Assembly: GCF_026586805.1 (NCBI RefSeq)
Contig: NZ_JAPFHA010000024.1
Span: forward strand, 1-64,000
DNA from: Niveibacterium sp. 24ML
GTDB lineage: Bacteria; Pseudomonadota; Gammaproteobacteria; Burkholderiales; Rhodocyclaceae
DNA length: 64,000 nt
Reading direction: 5' to 3'
This document shows positions 64,000-64,000 of this stretch, piece by piece. The notes beneath the pieces are model-generated. The model saw only the letters and a list, made by a program, of their open reading frames with translations, was not told the DNA's origin and did no database searches. The first letter of the stretch is position 1. Every line of letters starts with the position of its first letter. Made by a program: the position numbers and the translations under genes.

Positions 64000-64000
64000 C

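Overview
This window is a high-GC, Gram-negative genome segment, most likely from a betaproteobacterium (a Rhodocyclales-type organism is my best guess). The reasons are the gene order of the polar-type flagellar cluster, the FlrB/FlrC plus sigma-54 plus FliA regulatory logic, and P- and L-ring genes. No rRNA or tRNA gene was seen.

Layout. The left half (1 to about 35.0 kb) is an accessory/defence island. It opens with a cut gene end, then a TerB-like / glycine-rich membrane / coiled-coil trio (247-2261), IS3 debris and a hexamer repeat. Next comes a plus-strand run: a DnaA-domain-III-like AAA+ ATPase, a NERD-nuclease/SF1-helicase fusion, two tiny proteins, a possible FtsZ-fold relic, a NUDIX protein, a small coupled ORF and a sirtuin. 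This leads into a complete type III-B CRISPR-Cas locus: cmr1-cmr6 (Cas10 with intact HD and GGDD motifs), an AcrIII-1/Crn2-type ring nuclease, cas6, and an unusual four-gene adaptation block cas2-cas1-cas1-like-cas2. A 66-repeat array (20915-25418) follows. Beyond the array are a small membrane protein, a CARF protein fused to an OmpR-like winged helix, and a Can2/Card1-type CARF nuclease. The island ends with mobile-element material: an alpA-orf-integrase module, an IS21 istB relic, an exported esterase, an unknown gene and a P4-type integrase next to fliE.

The right half (35.1-64 kb) is core flagellar DNA. On the minus strand are flrB-flrC-fliE; on the plus strand fliFGHIJKLMN, an embedded diguanylate cyclase and fliOPQR; then a lipoprotein and flgLKJIHGFEDCB on the minus strand, and flgA-flgM-flgN on the plus strand. 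Excellent sigma-54 promoters precede fliE and flgB, and a near-consensus FliA promoter precedes flgM, matching the known hierarchy FlrC/sigma-54, then hook-basal body, then FlgM/FliA.

How the parts work together. Cas6 should process array transcripts into crRNAs with an ATTAAGAC handle. The Cmr complex would bind target RNA, and Cas10 would make cyclic oligoadenylate. The CARF nuclease is the probable effector, the CARF-winged-helix protein a probable sensor/regulator, and Crn2 would destroy cA4 to switch the response off. The paired Cas1/Cas2 set, the array-adjacent membrane protein and the upstream NUDIX-sirtuin module are the parts most likely to hold undescribed biology.
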